Assembly (NCBI RefSeq): GCF_965277665.1
Contig: NZ_OZ255835.1
Span: 3,472,001 to 3,536,000 of the forward strand
Reading direction: 5' to 3'
DNA: 64,000 nt
DNA from: Lichenicoccus sp965277665
GTDB taxonomy: Bacteria > Pseudomonadota > Alphaproteobacteria > Acetobacterales > Acetobacteraceae
Shown here: positions 7,903 to 16,557 of the stretch, piece after piece
How the letters are laid out: each line of letters opens with the position of its first letter
How positions within the stretch are numbered: the first letter of the stretch is position 1
Made by a program: the position numbers and the translations under genes
Notes under the pieces: generated by a model
What the model saw: the letters and a program-made list of their open reading frames with translations, nothing else
Told to the model about the DNA's origin: nothing
Databases searched by the model: none

Positions 7903-9861
7903 TTGGACGGAGCGATTTCCAGGCGAGCCGTGGTGGCGGGCGTGGGAGGCCTCGCGGCCTTGCACGGGCTGCCGGCGGCGGCCGCGGCGCCGGTGGCCAC
8001 CGTGAAGCTGCGGCTGCTGGAAACCTCCGACCTGCACATGTTCGTCTATGACTACGACTACTACGCGTCGCGGCAGGACAACACGGTCGGGCTCGCGAAA
8101 GTCTCGACGCTGATCACCGCGGCACGCGCCGAGGTCCGCCACAGCCTGCTGTTCGACAACGGCGACATCATCCAGGGCAATCCGCTCGGCGACTACATGG
8201 CGCTGCCCGGTCATCTCAGGCCCGGAAATCTCAAGCCTGGGGACGGCCATCCGATGTTCCGGGCGATGAACCTGCTGGGCTACGACGCCGCCACCTTCGG
8301 CAACCACGAATTCAACTACGGGCTCGACTTCCTGCATGCCGCGCTGCGGACCGCTCGGTTCGGGTTCGTATGCGCCAACATCGAGACCGTCGACGGCAAG
8401 CCGTTCGCGCCGCCGACGATGGTGCTGACCCGCCGGTACATCGACGAGGCCGGTCAACCGCAAACGCTCCGCATCGGGGTGATCGGCTTCGTGACCCCGC
8501 AGATCATGGTGTGGGACAGGGCGAAGCTCGAGGGCCGTATTCGCACAGTCGATATCGTCGATGCGGCGCGGCGCCATGTTCCGGAGCTGCGCCGGCAGGC
8601 CGATGTCGTGGTGGCGCTCTGCCATGCCGGCATCGCCGCCGGCGCGCGCCAGGGCGGCGAGGAGAACGCGTCGCTGCATCTCGCCGCCGTGCCTGGGATC
8701 GACGTGATCTTCACCGGCCACCAGCATCGGGTTTTCCCCGGTCCCGACTATGCCGATATCGATGGCGTGGACGCGGTGCGTGGCACCCTCGCCGGCAAGC
8801 CCGCGGTGATGCCGGGGTTCTGGGGCAGCCATCTCGGGATCATCGACCTGACCCTGGAAAAGAATGCAGCCGGGGCCTGGAGCGTTGCCGGATTCAAAGT
8901 GGAGCCTCGGCCGATCTACCGTCGCGAGGGACGCGAGGCGATCTCGCTCGCCGCCGCCGACCCGCGCCTGCTTGCTGCCGTGGCGGTGGAACACCAGGCA
9001 ACGCTGCGCTGGATGGAGCAGCCGGTCGGCAACACGACACGTCCGATCAACACCTTCTTCTCGCTGATCGGCAGCGATCCGTCGCTGTCTCTGGTGAACG
9101 CGGCGCAGCTCTGGTACGCGCGCCCGCTGCTCGCCGCAACACCATACAACCATCTGCCGGTGCTGTCCGCGGCGGCGCCGTTCAAGGCGGGTGGCACGGG
9201 ACCGAACTCCTTCGTCGATATCGCGGCGGGACCGCTCGACATGAAGGACATCGCCAGCCTCTATATGTTTGCCAACACGGTCTGCGCGGTACGCTGCAGT
9301 GGCGCGGAGTTGCGCGAATGGCTGGAGCGATCGGCGGCGATCTTCAACCGGATCGATCCGCAAGCGAGCGGGCCGCAGGAGCTGGTGTCAGCCAGGGTGC
9401 CGAGCTACATGTTCGACGTCATCTCGGGGGTGACCTACGCCGTCGACCTAACGCCGCCGGAGCGCTACGGGCCCGACGACAGGGTTGCCCGGCCAAACGC
9501 GCATCGCATCATCGACCTGCGGCGTGGCGGCCGACCGGTCGATCCGGCGCAGGAGTTCATCGTCGTCACCAACAACTACCGCGCCGATGGTGGCGGCGGC
9601 TTCCCGGGCACCGGCGCCGACCGGATCGTGCTGGCGGCGCCCGACCTCAACCGGGACGTGATCGTGCGCTACGTGCTGGCGCACAAATCGATCACGCCGG
9701 CGGCCGAGGCGGTTTGGCGGTTCGCGCCGTTGCCGCGGCCGGTCGTGCTGGCGTTCAACGGCAATGCCGACACGGCGAAGCATCTCGGCGAGCATTCCGG
9801 GGTCATCCGGCTCGGCGAAGGCGCGGACGGCTATACGCGCTACGGCCTCACGCTGGGCTGA
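7903..9861 (+). CDS. Periplasmic 2',3'-cyclic-nucleotide 2'-phosphodiesterase / 5'-nucleotidase (CpdB-like)
   Basis: A 652-residue two-domain protein. SRRAVVAGVGGLAALHGLPAA at the N-terminus is a Tat-type or general signal peptide, so it acts in the periplasm. The calcineurin-like metallophosphatase domain (about 30-360) shows ETSDLHMFVYDYDYY, LFDNGDIIQGNPLGDY, ATFGNHEFNYG and IFTGHQHRVFPG, the metal-ligand motifs. The C-terminal 5'-nucleotidase domain (about 370-600) ends with VVTNNYRADGGGGFPG, the nucleoside-stacking region. The start is TTG at 7903, fixed by GGAGG at 7891-7895. CpdB proteins hydrolyse 2',3'-cNMPs from RNA decay to nucleosides for uptake. The molybdenum hydroxylase genes follow 59 bp later. 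Confidence 0.88.
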   Translation: MDGAISRRAVVAGVGGLAALHGLPAAAAAPVATVKLRLLETSDLHMFVYDYDYYASRQDNTVGLAKVSTLITAARAEVRHSLLFDNGDIIQGNPLGDYMALPGHLRPGNLKPGDGHPMFRAMNLLGYDAATFGNHEFNYGLDFLHAALRTARFGFVCANIETVDGKPFAPPTMVLTRRYIDEAGQPQTLRIGVIGFVTPQIMVWDRAKLEGRIRTVDIVDAARRHVPELRRQADVVVALCHAGIAAGARQGGEENASLHLAAVPGIDVIFTGHQHRVFPGPDYADIDGVDAVRGTLAGKPAVMPGFWGSHLGIIDLTLEKNAAGAWSVAGFKVEPRPIYRREGREAISLAAADPRLLAAVAVEHQATLRWMEQPVGNTTRPINTFFSLIGSDPSLSLVNAAQLWYARPLLAATPYNHLPVLSAAAPFKAGGTGPNSFVDIAAGPLDMKDIASLYMFANTVCAVRCSGAELREWLERSAAIFNRIDPQASGPQELVSARVPSYMFDVISGVTYAVDLTPPERYGPDDRVARPNAHRIIDLRRGGRPVDPAQEFIVVTNNYRADGGGGFPGTGADRIVLAAPDLNRDVIVRYVLAHKSITPAAEAVWRFAPLPRPVVLAFNGNADTAKHLGEHSGVIRLGEGADGYTRYGLTLG

Positions 9862-9920
9862 CTGGCCGCGCTGGCGCTTTTCTTGCAACCTTTGGTCGGC
9901 CTGAAGCAGAGGAGCCCGCG

Positions 9921-10739
9921 CTGGACCTGCATTTCGTTGATGTCCTCGTGCGGCCGGGCCGGCGTGCAGCACTGCCGGACCCGCAGCCGGGGGATGCGTT
10001 CCTCGCAGGCGGTACTTGGCTGTTCTCCGAGCCGCAGCCTGGTCTGCGCCGGCTGGTGGACCTGCCGTCGCTCGGCTGGACGTCGCTTTCCGCTGGTGCA
10101 GAAGGGCTCGAGATCGGCGCGACGTGCCGCCTTGCTGAACTCGAGACCTTCGAGCCTCGCGCCGAGTGGGCGGCCGCCGCCCTGTTCGGGCCGTGCTGCA
10201 ATGCCCTGTGGGGATCGTTCAAGATACGCAACGTCGCCACCGTCGGCGGCAATCTGTGCCTGGCGCTGCCGGCGGCGCCGATGGCGGCGCTCGCGGTCGC
10301 GCTCCAGGGCGTCTGCGTGATCTGGATGCCGGGCGGCGGGGAGCGGCGCCTGCAGGCGCGCGACTTCATCACCGGAGCCGGCGAGACAGCCCTGCGGGCC
10401 GGCGAGATCCTGCGCGCGGTGCACCTGCCCGCTGCCGCGTTGCGCCGGCGCGCGGTGCTCCGGCAGGCGTCGCTGACCTGCCATGGCCGGTCGGCGGCGC
10501 TGCTGATCGGGACGCTGGATGCAGCGGAGGGCAGCATGAGCCTCACCGTCACCGCCTCGGTGCGGCGGCCACTGCGGCTCGATTTCCCGTCGCTGCCGGA
10601 TGCGGACGGCTTGCAGGCGGCGCTGTCCGGGATGCTGGACCCCGACCGCCTGCATGACGACCTGCATGGCGCGGCCGACTGGAAGCGGCTGATGACGCTG
10701 CGGCTGGCCGAAGCGATACGCCGGGAGTTGGCCGCTTGA
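9921..10739 (+). CDS. FAD-binding subunit of a molybdenum hydroxylase (XdhB/CoxM family)
   Basis: About 272 residues of the FAD-binding domain found in medium subunits of xanthine-dehydrogenase-type enzymes: LPDPQPGDAFLAGGTWLFSE (pyrophosphate loop variant), LEIGATCRLAELE, NVATVGGNLCLALPAAPM and GEILRAVHLP. It would pass electrons from the iron-sulfur centres to NAD or another acceptor. No ATG, GTG or TTG starts the conserved region. The best start is CTG at 9921 (LDLHFVDVLVRP), seven bases after AGAGGAG (9908-9914). The frame stays open upstream through the nucleotidase gene, but that is shadow coding. Its TGA overlaps the TTG of the next gene (TTGA), so the two are coupled. Confidence 0.82.
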   Translation: MDLHFVDVLVRPGRRAALPDPQPGDAFLAGGTWLFSEPQPGLRRLVDLPSLGWTSLSAGAEGLEIGATCRLAELETFEPRAEWAAAALFGPCCNALWGSFKIRNVATVGGNLCLALPAAPMAALAVALQGVCVIWMPGGGERRLQARDFITGAGETALRAGEILRAVHLPAAALRRRAVLRQASLTCHGRSAALLIGTLDAAEGSMSLTVTASVRRPLRLDFPSLPDADGLQAALSGMLDPDRLHDDLHGAADWKRLMTLRLAEAIRRELAA

Positions 10740-13528
10740 GGCTGGTGCTGAACGGCGAACCCCGCCGCTGCGAGCCTGCCAGCGGCCAGTGCCTGCGCAC
10801 GCTGCTGCGCACGCTTGGCTGCCAGGGCGTGAAGAAGGGTTGCGACGCGGGCGATTGCGGCGCCTGCACGGTGCTGCTGGACGGTGAGCCGGTGCATTCC
10901 TGCGTGTTCCCGGCCTTCCGGGTCGAGGGGTGCCGCGTCACTACCATCGAGGGGCTGGCGTCCGAAGGCTTGGCGGGCCCGGACGGCCTGCATCCGATGC
11001 AGCGCGACTTCCTGGCCGCGGGGGCCTTCCAGTGCGGCTTCTGCACGCCCGGCATGATCCTGACGGCGGCCAGCCTGGACCTGGCTCAGCGCAGCGATCC
11101 CGGGCAGGCGCTGAAGGGCAATATCTGCCGCTGCACCGGCTATCGCAGCATCGACGACGCGCTGCAGGGCGTCGCCAACATCGATCCGGCCTGCGCGCCG
11201 GATGCGCCCGCATGGGGGCGCAATGCGGCGGCACCCGCGGCGCTGGCGGTGGTGACCGGACAGGCCCGCTACACGATGGATATCAAGACAGCGTCGGCAA
11301 CGCCGTGGGGGGCTGCCGGCCACGACGAAACTTCGCCGCCGGGGCCGATGCTGCATTGCCGGCTGCTGCGTTCGCCGCACGCGCATGCCCGCATCCTGCA
11401 TATCGACCGTAACAAGGCGCTCCTGGTGCCGGGCGTGCGGCTCATCCTGACGCACGAGGACGTGCCCGCGACGCTGTTCTCGACGGCACGCCACGAGAAC
11501 CCGCACGACGACCCCGACGATACCCGCATGCTGGACGACGTCATGCGCTTCATCGGCCAGCGTGTCGCCGCGGTGGTTGCGGACACCGAGCAGGCCGCGG
11601 TGCGGGCGTGCAGCCTGCTGTCCGTCCGATACGCGGTGTTGCCGGCGGTGCTCGATGCCGAGCAGGCGCATCGGCCCGGTGCCCCCGTCATCCACGCCAA
11701 GGCGCCCCACTCGCGCATCGCCGATGCCGCGCGCAACATCGTGGCCGAGCTGCATGGCGGTGTCGGCGACCTGGCTGCGGGACTGGCGGCGGCCGACGTC
11801 ACCGTGGACGTCACCTATCGTTCGCAGCGGCTGCAGCACGCGCATCTGGAAACCCATGCCGCGATCGCCTGGCAGAGTGAGGCGGGCGTGCTGACGGTGC
11901 GATCGAGCACCCAGGTGCCGTTCCTGGTGCGCGACGCCTTGTGCACGCTGCTGGGCTTGCCGCGCGCCCAGGTGCGGGTGCTGTGCGAGCGTGTCGGCGG
12001 CGGCTTCGGCGGCAAGCAGGAAATGCTGGTCGAGGATATCGTCGCCTATGCGGCGCTCCGGCTCGGGCGGCCGGTCGGCATCGAATTCACCCGCGAGGAA
12101 GCCTTCATCGGCGCCTCCGGCCGGCATGCGATGCGGGTGCGGGTGCAACTCGGTGCGCGCCGCGACGGCACCTTGACGGCGATCGCGATGGACGTCCTGT
12201 CGGATAGCGGCGCCTACGGCAATCACGCGGCGGGCGTCCTGTTCCACGGGTCCGGCGAAAGCGTCGGCGTCTATCGCTGCGCGAACAAATGGATCGATGG
12301 CGTTGCCGTCTATACCAACACGCCTCCGGCCGGGGCGTTCCGCGGCTACGGTCTCAGCCAGACCAACTACGCCGTCGAGTCTGCCATGGATGAGCTGTCC
12401 GAGGCGCTCGGTCTCGATCCGATCGCGGTGCGGGAACGCAACATGGTCCGGCCCGGCGATGCGATGGTGTCGTTCGACGCGGCGGCGCACGATGTCGAAT
12501 ATGGTAGCTACGGTCTGGATCAATGCCTTTCCCTGGTGCGTGACGCATTGGCCCGCGGCGCGGGTCGCCTGCCGCCCGACGGCGAGGAGTGGCAGGTCGG
12601 CGTCGGGATCGCGCTCGGCATGATCGACACCATTCCGCCGCGCGGCCATCTGTCGCAGGCCCAGGCGGCGATCGATGCGGACGGGTGCGTGATTCTTCGT
12701 GTGGGCACTGCCGAATTCGGTAACGGCACCAGCACGGTGCATGTGCAGTTCGCATCCGGGATCCTGGCATTGCCGGCCGACCGCATCCGGCTGTCGCAGT
12801 CCGATACCGCGCAACTCGGCTACGACACCGGAGCGTTCGGCAGCACCGGCACGGTGGTCGCGGGCCTTGCGACCGTGCGCGCCTGCACAGCGTTGCGCGA
12901 ACGGTTGCTGGAGATCGGCGCCGACCTGCTGGATGTTCCCCTCGCGGCGTGCGTGCTGCGCGACGGGGCGGTAAGGCATGGCGTGCGCGCGGCCGGATAC
13001 GACGCGATCGCGGCGCGTGCCGGCGAGCGCGGGGTCCGGCTGCAGGCCCGTGGCGAAACCACCGGCTCGCCGCGTTCGGTGGCGTTCAACGCGCAGGGCT
13101 TCCGGGTCGCGGTCAATCGTGTCACCGGGGCCGTGCTGATCCTGCAGAGCGTCCATGCAGCCGATGCGGGGCGCGTGATCAACCCCTCGCAATGCATCGG
13201 GCAGATCGAGGGCGGGGTGGCGCAGGCGATCGGCGCGGCGCTGACCGAGCGGCTGGTGATCGACGCCGCGGGAGCCATCGCCAACCCGAGCTTCAGGGAT
13301 TACCACGTCCCAAGATCAGCGGACATCCCGCGCACCGAGGTGCTGTTTGCCGACACGTTCGACCGTCTGGGTCCGTTCGGCGCGAAATCGATGAGCGAAA
13401 GCCCCTTCAACCCGGTCGCGGCGGCCTTGGGGAATGCGATCGCCCGAGCCACCGGCACTCGCCTGCGCGCCACCCCGTTCCGCCCCGACAGCGTCGCCCG
13501 CCAGCTGTCAGCCGCGGGGCGGCACTGA
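10736..13528 (+). CDS. Fused [2Fe-2S]-molybdopterin subunit of a xanthine dehydrogenase/aldehyde oxidoreductase family enzyme
   Basis: A 930-residue protein starting at TTG 10736. Residues 1-150 form the iron-sulfur part: plant-type [2Fe-2S] ligands Cys36, 41, 44, 56 (CDAGDCGAC...C) and the second cluster Cys100, 103, 131, 133 (FQCGFC ... NICRCTGYR). Residues 160 onward are the molybdopterin-binding domain, with ERVGGGFGGKQ, PPAGAFRGYGLSQTNYAVE and a C-terminal GAKSMSESPFNPVAAAL whose Glu is in the position of the catalytic base. Fusion of these two parts is known in MOP-type aldehyde oxidoreductases, while FAD stays a separate subunit here. The substrate cannot be told from sequence; a purine is plausible given the cNMP phosphodiesterase upstream. 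Confidence 0.85.
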   Translation: MRLVLNGEPRRCEPASGQCLRTLLRTLGCQGVKKGCDAGDCGACTVLLDGEPVHSCVFPAFRVEGCRVTTIEGLASEGLAGPDGLHPMQRDFLAAGAFQCGFCTPGMILTAASLDLAQRSDPGQALKGNICRCTGYRSIDDALQGVANIDPACAPDAPAWGRNAAAPAALAVVTGQARYTMDIKTASATPWGAAGHDETSPPGPMLHCRLLRSPHAHARILHIDRNKALLVPGVRLILTHEDVPATLFSTARHENPHDDPDDTRMLDDVMRFIGQRVAAVVADTEQAAVRACSLLSVRYAVLPAVLDAEQAHRPGAPVIHAKAPHSRIADAARNIVAELHGGVGDLAAGLAAADVTVDVTYRSQRLQHAHLETHAAIAWQSEAGVLTVRSSTQVPFLVRDALCTLLGLPRAQVRVLCERVGGGFGGKQEMLVEDIVAYAALRLGRPVGIEFTREEAFIGASGRHAMRVRVQLGARRDGTLTAIAMDVLSDSGAYGNHAAGVLFHGSGESVGVYRCANKWIDGVAVYTNTPPAGAFRGYGLSQTNYAVESAMDELSEALGLDPIAVRERNMVRPGDAMVSFDAAAHDVEYGSYGLDQCLSLVRDALARGAGRLPPDGEEWQVGVGIALGMIDTIPPRGHLSQAQAAIDADGCVILRVGTAEFGNGTSTVHVQFASGILALPADRIRLSQSDTAQLGYDTGAFGSTGTVVAGLATVRACTALRERLLEIGADLLDVPLAACVLRDGAVRHGVRAAGYDAIAARAGERGVRLQARGETTGSPRSVAFNAQGFRVAVNRVTGAVLILQSVHAADAGRVINPSQCIGQIEGGVAQAIGAALTERLVIDAAGAIANPSFRDYHVPRSADIPRTEVLFADTFDRLGPFGAKSMSESPFNPVAAALGNAIARATGTRLRATPFRPDSVARQLSAAGRH

Positions 13529-13913
13529 ACCGTCCAGGACAGTCTTGCGGATCATCGCCGTCGCACGGGTGCCTTGAAGCCGACATATTGGTGTTGTCTG
13601 CACGCAACTGGCTTCGGCCGTCGAAGGACCTGGATTGAAAGTGATGGACCGGATGGCGCCCAGGCCCTAAATAGCGCCCTGCTTGCCGTGTCTTTCGCTC
13701 TGCTTGCGCCGGGAGCGAGGACCTCTTCTACTATACGTCAGCCGCTTCTATAACAACGATACAATAATGGTTACGGTGACGAATTCGTTATTTTGAGATC
13801 AATCGAGCCGCCGGGACCTGTCTTTCTATCCCTGCAACAGGCTTTGAGTTGTCGGATGGTACCCGTTCTGGCCGATGCAGCAAGCAACCGCGCCCTGGCT
13901 TGGGAAAGAGTAT
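13529..13913. other. Intergenic region with AT-rich stretch upstream of glgP
   Basis: About 385 bp without a convincing gene. The part at 13720-13800 is much more AT-rich than the surroundings (TACTATACG, CTTCTATAAC, GATACAATAATGG) and holds the palindrome ACGAATTCGT (13779-13788). This is the likely promoter region of the glycogen operon, though no single -35/-10 pair stands out. A long antisense reading through here has no recognisable domain. Confidence 0.5.
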
Positions 13914-16400
13914 ATGGATTTGCATGATCTGGCTTGGAAAGCGAAGCACGAGCAGCCGGAGGGTGGCAGCCTGCCGCCGCTCGATGGCAGCGTGGAAGCC
14001 ATGCGACTTCGTATCCTGGGCAAGCTGATCTACCAGGTCGGCCGCGAGCCGCGCACGGCCAGCCCACGCGACTGGTTCGTAGCCACCGCCTATGCCGTGC
14101 GTGATACCGCTACCAGCAGCTGGTTCACCGAGCGGGGGGCGCCCGCCGCCGGCGGCAAGCGGGTGTATTATCTCTCGCTGGAATTCCTGATCGGCCGTGT
14201 CCTGATGGACACCATCGGCAATCTCGGCCTCACCGGCCAGGTGCGCGAGGCGCTGCTGCAATGCGGCGTGGACCTCGACGACATCGTGGTGGAGGAGCCC
14301 GACGCCGCACTCGGCAATGGCGGTCTCGGGCGACTGGCGGCCTGCTTCATGGAGAGCATGTCGACGCTCAAGATACCCGCCTACGGGTACGGCATCCGCT
14401 ACGAGCACGGCCTGTTCCGGCAGGTGATCGAGAAGGGCCTGCAGCGCGAGCTTCCCGAGACCTGGCTGGCGCACGGCAACCCGTGGGAGTTCGCCCGGGC
14501 GGACACTTTCTATCCGGTCGGCTTCGGCGGCACCGTGGTCGGCGAGCCAGATCCGACCGGTCCGCATGGCTGGGTGCCGGACGAGACGATCCATGCCTTC
14601 GCCTACGATACCCCGGTGGTGGGCGCCGGTGGCCAGCATACCAACACGCTGCGGCTCTGGGCGGCGCGCGCCGCCGAGCCGTTGCAGCTCGACACCTTCA
14701 ACCGCGGCGACCATGTCGGCGCCCTGCGTGAGCGGGTGAAGACCGAGGCGATCAGCCGCGTGCTGTATCCCGGCGACGAAAGCTCGGCCGGCCAGGAGCT
14801 GCGCCTGCGCCAGGAGTATTTCTTCGCCTCCGCCTCGCTGCAGGACCTGCTCGGCCGCCACCTGGCGGAGTTCGGCTCGCTCGAGACGCTGCCCGACAAG
14901 GCGGCGATCCAGCTCAACGACACCCACCCGGCGATCGCCATCATCGAGATGATGCGGCTGCTGGTCGATGTGCATCGCATCGCCTGGGACCGGGCCTGGA
15001 CGATCACCAACGAGACCTTCAGCTACACCAACCACACCCTGCTGCCGGAGGCGCTGGAGACCTGGCCGGTGGCGCTGATGGAGCGGCTGCTGCCGCGCCA
15101 CATGCAGCTGATCTTCCTGATCAACATGCGCCACATGCAGGCCGCCCGCGACAAGGGTGCCGACCATCGGGTGCTGGCGGAGCTGTCCCTGGTCGACGAG
15201 CTGCATGGCCGCCGGGTCCGCATGGGCCATCTGAGCTTCCTTGGCTGCCACGCCATCAACGGCGTCTCGGCGCTGCATTCGGACCTGGTGCGCAGCCGGC
15301 TGTTCAAGGGCATGGACCAGATCTATCCGGGGCGGATCAGCAACAAGACCAACGGCATCACCTTCCGGCGCTGGCTGCATCGCGCCAATCCGGGCCTGAC
15401 CCGGCTGCTGGTGGAGACGCTGGGCGACGGCTTCCTGGCCGATCCGGTGCAGCTGGAGAAGCTCGCCGCCTATGCCGACAAGCCGGCGCTGCAGGCGGCG
15501 TTCGCCGCCGAGCGGCTGGCCTGCAAGCAGCGGCTGGCGGTGATCATCAAGGACCGCACCGGCGTGGTGGTCGATCCGGCCAGCCTGCTTGATGTGCAGG
15601 TCAAGCGCATCCACGAATACAAGCGCCAGCTGCTCAACATCGTGCAGGCGGTGGCGCACTACCGGGCGATCCTGGCCGATCCGGGGCGTCAATGGGTGCC
15701 GCGGGTCAAGCTGTTCGCCGGCAAGGCGGCACCGGGCTATGTCCGCGCCAAGGAGATCATCCGGCTGGTGCATGACGTGGCCCAGATGGTCAACAACGAC
15801 CCGGTGGTCGGCGACCGGCTGAAGATCGTCTACATGCCGAACTACAATGTCAGCCTGGCCGAGCAGATCGTGCCGGCGGCCGACCTGTCCGAGCAGATCT
15901 CGACCGCCGGGATGGAGGCGTCCGGCACCGGCAACATGAAGCTGGCGCTGAACGGCGCGCTGACCATCGGCACCCTGGACGGCGCCAATATCGAGATCCG
16001 CGACTTCGTCGGGCCTGAGAACATCTTCATCTTCGGCCTGACCGCATCCGAGGTGGCGGCGCAGTCGGCCCTCGGCCTGGACAGCCACCACGCCGTGCGG
16101 GCCAACCCGGTGCTGTCGCAGGTGTTCGAGATGATCGCGTCGGGGGCCTTCAGCCCGGATGAACCGCACCGCTACCGCAACCTGATCGACGGCACCCAGT
16201 CCTACGACCGCTTCATGCTGGCGGCCGACTTCGACAGCTACGTGGCGGCCCAGGCGCGGGTGGACGCAGCCTGGCTGGACCCGCAGCTTTGGTGGCGGAT
16301 GGCGATGCTCAACACCGCCCGGCTCGGCTGGTTCTCGTCGGACCGATCGATCCGCGAATATGCGGAGTCGATCTGGCGGGTTCCGGTCTTGCAACCCTGA
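13914..16400 (+). CDS. glgP: Glycogen/starch/alpha-glucan phosphorylase
   Basis: An 828-residue GT35 enzyme releasing glucose 1-phosphate from alpha-1,4-glucan. Conserved blocks include YYLSLEFLIGRVLMD, DAALGNGGLGRLAACFMES, YGYGIRYEHGLF, LNDTHPAIAIIEMMR, NHTLLPEALETW, the arginine region QVKRIHEYKRQLLNI and the pyridoxal-phosphate site region EASGTGNMKLALNGALTIGTLDGANIEI (read in two blocks). I prefer ATG 13914, four bases after GGGAAAGAG, over ATG 13875, which lacks a ribosome-binding site. The N-terminus is still slightly longer than in E. coli GlgP. It is first in glgP-glgC-glgA. Confidence 0.95.
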   Translation: MDLHDLAWKAKHEQPEGGSLPPLDGSVEAMRLRILGKLIYQVGREPRTASPRDWFVATAYAVRDTATSSWFTERGAPAAGGKRVYYLSLEFLIGRVLMDTIGNLGLTGQVREALLQCGVDLDDIVVEEPDAALGNGGLGRLAACFMESMSTLKIPAYGYGIRYEHGLFRQVIEKGLQRELPETWLAHGNPWEFARADTFYPVGFGGTVVGEPDPTGPHGWVPDETIHAFAYDTPVVGAGGQHTNTLRLWAARAAEPLQLDTFNRGDHVGALRERVKTEAISRVLYPGDESSAGQELRLRQEYFFASASLQDLLGRHLAEFGSLETLPDKAAIQLNDTHPAIAIIEMMRLLVDVHRIAWDRAWTITNETFSYTNHTLLPEALETWPVALMERLLPRHMQLIFLINMRHMQAARDKGADHRVLAELSLVDELHGRRVRMGHLSFLGCHAINGVSALHSDLVRSRLFKGMDQIYPGRISNKTNGITFRRWLHRANPGLTRLLVETLGDGFLADPVQLEKLAAYADKPALQAAFAAERLACKQRLAVIIKDRTGVVVDPASLLDVQVKRIHEYKRQLLNIVQAVAHYRAILADPGRQWVPRVKLFAGKAAPGYVRAKEIIRLVHDVAQMVNNDPVVGDRLKIVYMPNYNVSLAEQIVPAADLSEQISTAGMEASGTGNMKLALNGALTIGTLDGANIEIRDFVGPENIFIFGLTASEVAAQSALGLDSHHAVRANPVLSQVFEMIASGAFSPDEPHRYRNLIDGTQSYDRFMLAADFDSYVAAQARVDAAWLDPQLWWRMAMLNTARLGWFSSDRSIREYAESIWRVPVLQP

Positions 16401-16422
16401 GGCTACAAGGCGGGTTGTAGTC

Positions 16423-16460
16423 ATCGGTCCGCAAGCGCTTCACAAGCGCTCCGGGCCGAT
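16423..16460 (+). promoter_or_regulatory. Long hairpin in the glgP-glgC intergenic region
   Basis: ATCGGTCCGCAAGCGCTT (from 16423) pairs with AAGCGCTCCGGGCCGAT (ending 16460) around a 3-nt CAC loop; the inner 7 bp are perfect and the outer part holds with a few mismatches. No T-run follows, so it is more likely an RNA processing, stability or attenuation element between glgP and glgC than a simple terminator. Confidence 0.5.
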
Positions 16461-16557
16461 AGGCTACCAGACCCGCGCCTGCCCACCCGGCGCCGGCCCG
16501 ACTATCTCCAAGAGCAGCCTGGCGACAAGAACAAGAAGTTCAACCCGGGGGACGCCC

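Noticed and set aside
6391..9363. Roughly 990-codon open frame on the minus strand across gshA and the nucleotidase
   Set aside because: It crosses two clearly coding plus-strand genes and their ribosome-binding sites, and I see no conserved motif in it.
8370..9920. Upstream extension of the FAD-subunit reading frame through the nucleotidase gene
   Set aside because: The frame is open but has no domain similarity, and the family N-terminus begins at 9921 with its own ribosome-binding site.
9848..13306. Very long open frame on the minus strand opposite the molybdenum hydroxylase genes
   Set aside because: It is low in recognisable domains and rich in R, A, H and Q, lies fully antisense to well-supported genes, and is explained by high GC at third codon positions.
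13788..16424. Long minus-strand open frame opposite glgP
   Set aside because: It has no family motif and its composition mirrors glgP codon bias. glgP motifs on the plus strand are unambiguous.
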